From: JBDFMH01 sp047238125
GTDB lineage: Bacteria > Pseudomonadota > Alphaproteobacteria > Sphingomonadales > Sphingomonadaceae
Length of the DNA: 64,000 nucleotides
Reading direction: 5' to 3'
Assembly: GCF_047238125.1 (NCBI RefSeq)
Contig: NZ_JBDFMH010000001.1
Span: 1,240,001 to 1,304,000 of the forward strand
Shown one piece after another: positions 62,977 to 64,000 of this stretch (positions are counted from its first letter, which is position 1; each line of letters starts with the position of its first letter). The position numbers and the translations under genes were made by a program. Below the pieces are notes generated by a model. That model saw only the letters and a list, made by a program, of their open reading frames with translations. It was not told the DNA's origin and ran no database searches.

Positions 62977-64000
62977 TCAGTTCCCGGCGTCGGAATATTG
63001 CGCAGGCACGGGAATGTTGAACAGCTTCGCCGAATTGAGCCCGACAATCTTGGCGGTCTGCTCGCGTGTCAGGTCCTTCGACCAAGACTGGATCGCGCGC
63101 TCGCTATTTGGCCAGGATCCTTCGACATGGGGGTAATCATTGCCCCATAGGAGATTTTCGACGCCGATGCGGTCGAGCAGCTCGATCCCAACGGGATCGG
63201 TCTCGAAGCTGGCATGGCCGTGCATACGAAAATATTCGGACGGCTTGTATTTCAGCTGCGGGGAAACCCAGAAGGCGAAGCAATCCTGGCCATGGTCCAT
63301 CGCCCACAGCGCATAGGGCAGCCAGCCGGCGCCGGCTTCGATCGTGGCGAACTTCAGCTTCGGGAAGCGATCGAACACGCCCGAGCTGCACAGCTGCACG
63401 GTCGGTTCCAACACCGTATTCATCGCGTGGACGACATAGTTGATGATGGCTCCGCCATCGCCGCTGGCTGTGCGCGGATCCTTGCCGGTCCCCGCGTGGA
63501 AGGTCACGGGCAACCCAGTCTCGCTCAGGGCATCCCAGATCGGGTCAAATAGCGGCAGGTTGTAGCTCGAGCCCTTCACCAGCGGCGGCATCATTACGAA
63601 CTTGAAGCCGCGGCTCGCCGCGCGTTCGATCTCGGCGACTGCCGCCGGGATGTCGGCCGGCGCCACGCAGGCCGCCGGAAAGCTGCGGCTGTGCCCACCA
63701 AAGGTCTCGAAAGCCCAGTCGTTCCAGGCATTGCACATTGCGACGTTCAACTCGGGGTCCGGCGATTGCCAATTCGTCAACCCCTTGTTCGGGAAGATGA
63801 TCTCGGCATCGACCCCGTCATAATCCATGTCGCGATAGCGATCGCCGGTAAAACCACCCTGGTTCTGAAACATTGCGCCCTTGGTACGATCCAAGCTTGG
63901 CCGGTCACCGCTTTCACCGACCGTCTCGATGAAGCTATCTACCGCGACGGACTCGTCACGCGGAGCTTCGCGGATCATCGATGGGCGAATTCCCTCGGCG
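62977..64000 (-). CDS. Amidohydrolase family (ACMSD-like) protein, 5' part beyond window
   Basis: An amidohydrolase_2-type TIM barrel. Visible are FPNKGLTNWQSPDPELNVAMCNAWNDWAFETFGG, V-T-F-H-A-G-T-G with a metal His, and the late metal Asp in LLWGNDYPHVEGSWPNSE. Members are decarboxylases or hydrolases of cyclic acids. The reading frame stays open to the right edge, and the N-terminal D-x-H motif is not seen, so the true start lies outside; ATG 63978 is internal. First visible gene of the 11-gene degradation operon. Confidence 0.85.
   Translation of the reverse strand, partial: AEGIRPSMIREAPRDESVAVDSFIETVGESGDRPSLDRTKGAMFQNQGGFTGDRYRDMDYDGVDAEIIFPNKGLTNWQSPDPELNVAMCNAWNDWAFETFGGHSRSFPAACVAPADIPAAVAEIERAASRGFKFVMMPPLVKGSSYNLPLFDPIWDALSETGLPVTFHAGTGKDPRTASGDGGAIINYVVHAMNTVLEPTVQLCSSGVFDRFPKLKFATIEAGAGWLPYALWAMDHGQDCFAFWVSPQLKYKPSEYFRMHGHASFETDPVGIELLDRIGVENLLWGNDYPHVEGSWPNSERAIQSWSKDLTREQTAKIVGLNSAKLFNIPVPAQYSDAGN

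Noticed and set aside
1..64000. CRISPR arrays, insertion sequences with intact transposase, prophage, rRNA operon
   Set aside because: No regularly spaced repeats, transposase domains, phage structural genes or rRNA sequence were seen on either strand.

Overview
The window reads as chromosomal DNA of an aerobic, GC-rich alphaproteobacterium of the sphingomonad type (Sphingomonas/Novosphingobium/Erythrobacter relatives). The evidence is very GC-rich codon third positions, dense ATGA/GTGA gene overlaps, two large TonB-dependent receptors next to catabolic operons, a bacteriophytochrome with an HWE kinase, and a PEP-CTERM-like secreted protein. This placement is an inference; no rRNA gene is present.

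Layout. 1-3.6 kb is housekeeping: a partial exported protein, a CobB-type sirtuin, an mntP manganese exporter behind a yybP-ykoY riboswitch, era and rnc, and tRNA-Gln(CTG). 3.9-14.1 kb is the most striking locus. It holds a 1841-residue propionyl-CoA synthase (pcs), a 1229-residue bifunctional malonyl-CoA reductase (mcr) and an extra accA in one operon, which is the acetyl-CoA to propionyl-CoA arm of the 3-hydroxypropionate bi-cycle. 14.2-17.6 kb is a coupled cassette of P450, two SnoaL-like proteins and an Old Yellow Enzyme. 17.7-26.7 kb is a probable envelope-lipid or polymer island: two nucleotidyltransferases, an HAD phosphatase, a GMC oxidoreductase, an asparagine-synthase-like amidotransferase, a flippase, a HIT protein and a CDP-alcohol phosphotransferase. 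An aminotransferase and a bphO-bphP light-sensing operon follow.

31.1-35.5 kb is a five-gene operon of an ATP-grasp ligase, a flavin-dependent monooxygenase and metNIQ, probably for sulfur-compound use. 35.6-37.0 kb is decayed, mobile-element-like debris with frameshifted fragments, and it marks the edge of a large catabolic region.

37.0-53.6 kb carries a Rieske oxygenase operon (alpha, beta, cupin, two-domain flavin reductase, pcaF-type thiolase), a LuxC/LuxE-like acid-reduction pair, a cupin, a DUF35 plus Cys-less thiolase-like pair, a TauD/TfdA dioxygenase, two TonB receptors and a LysR regulator. Several of its promoter regions share a 15-bp dyad (GCATA-N5-TATGC) that I found by eye, which suggests one regulon.

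53.6-64.0 kb is a tightly packed 11-gene minus-strand operon: amidohydrolase, two class III CoA-transferases, a BadI-like ring-opening hydrolase, CoA ligase, enoyl-CoA hydratase, SDR, acyl-CoA dehydrogenase, a PaaH-like 3-hydroxyacyl-CoA dehydrogenase split into two genes, and a small unknown. The set matches the logic of alicyclic (cyclohexane-carboxylate or monoterpene-acid type) ring degradation. Products such as acetyl-CoA could feed the 3-hydroxypropionate module, but that link is inference.
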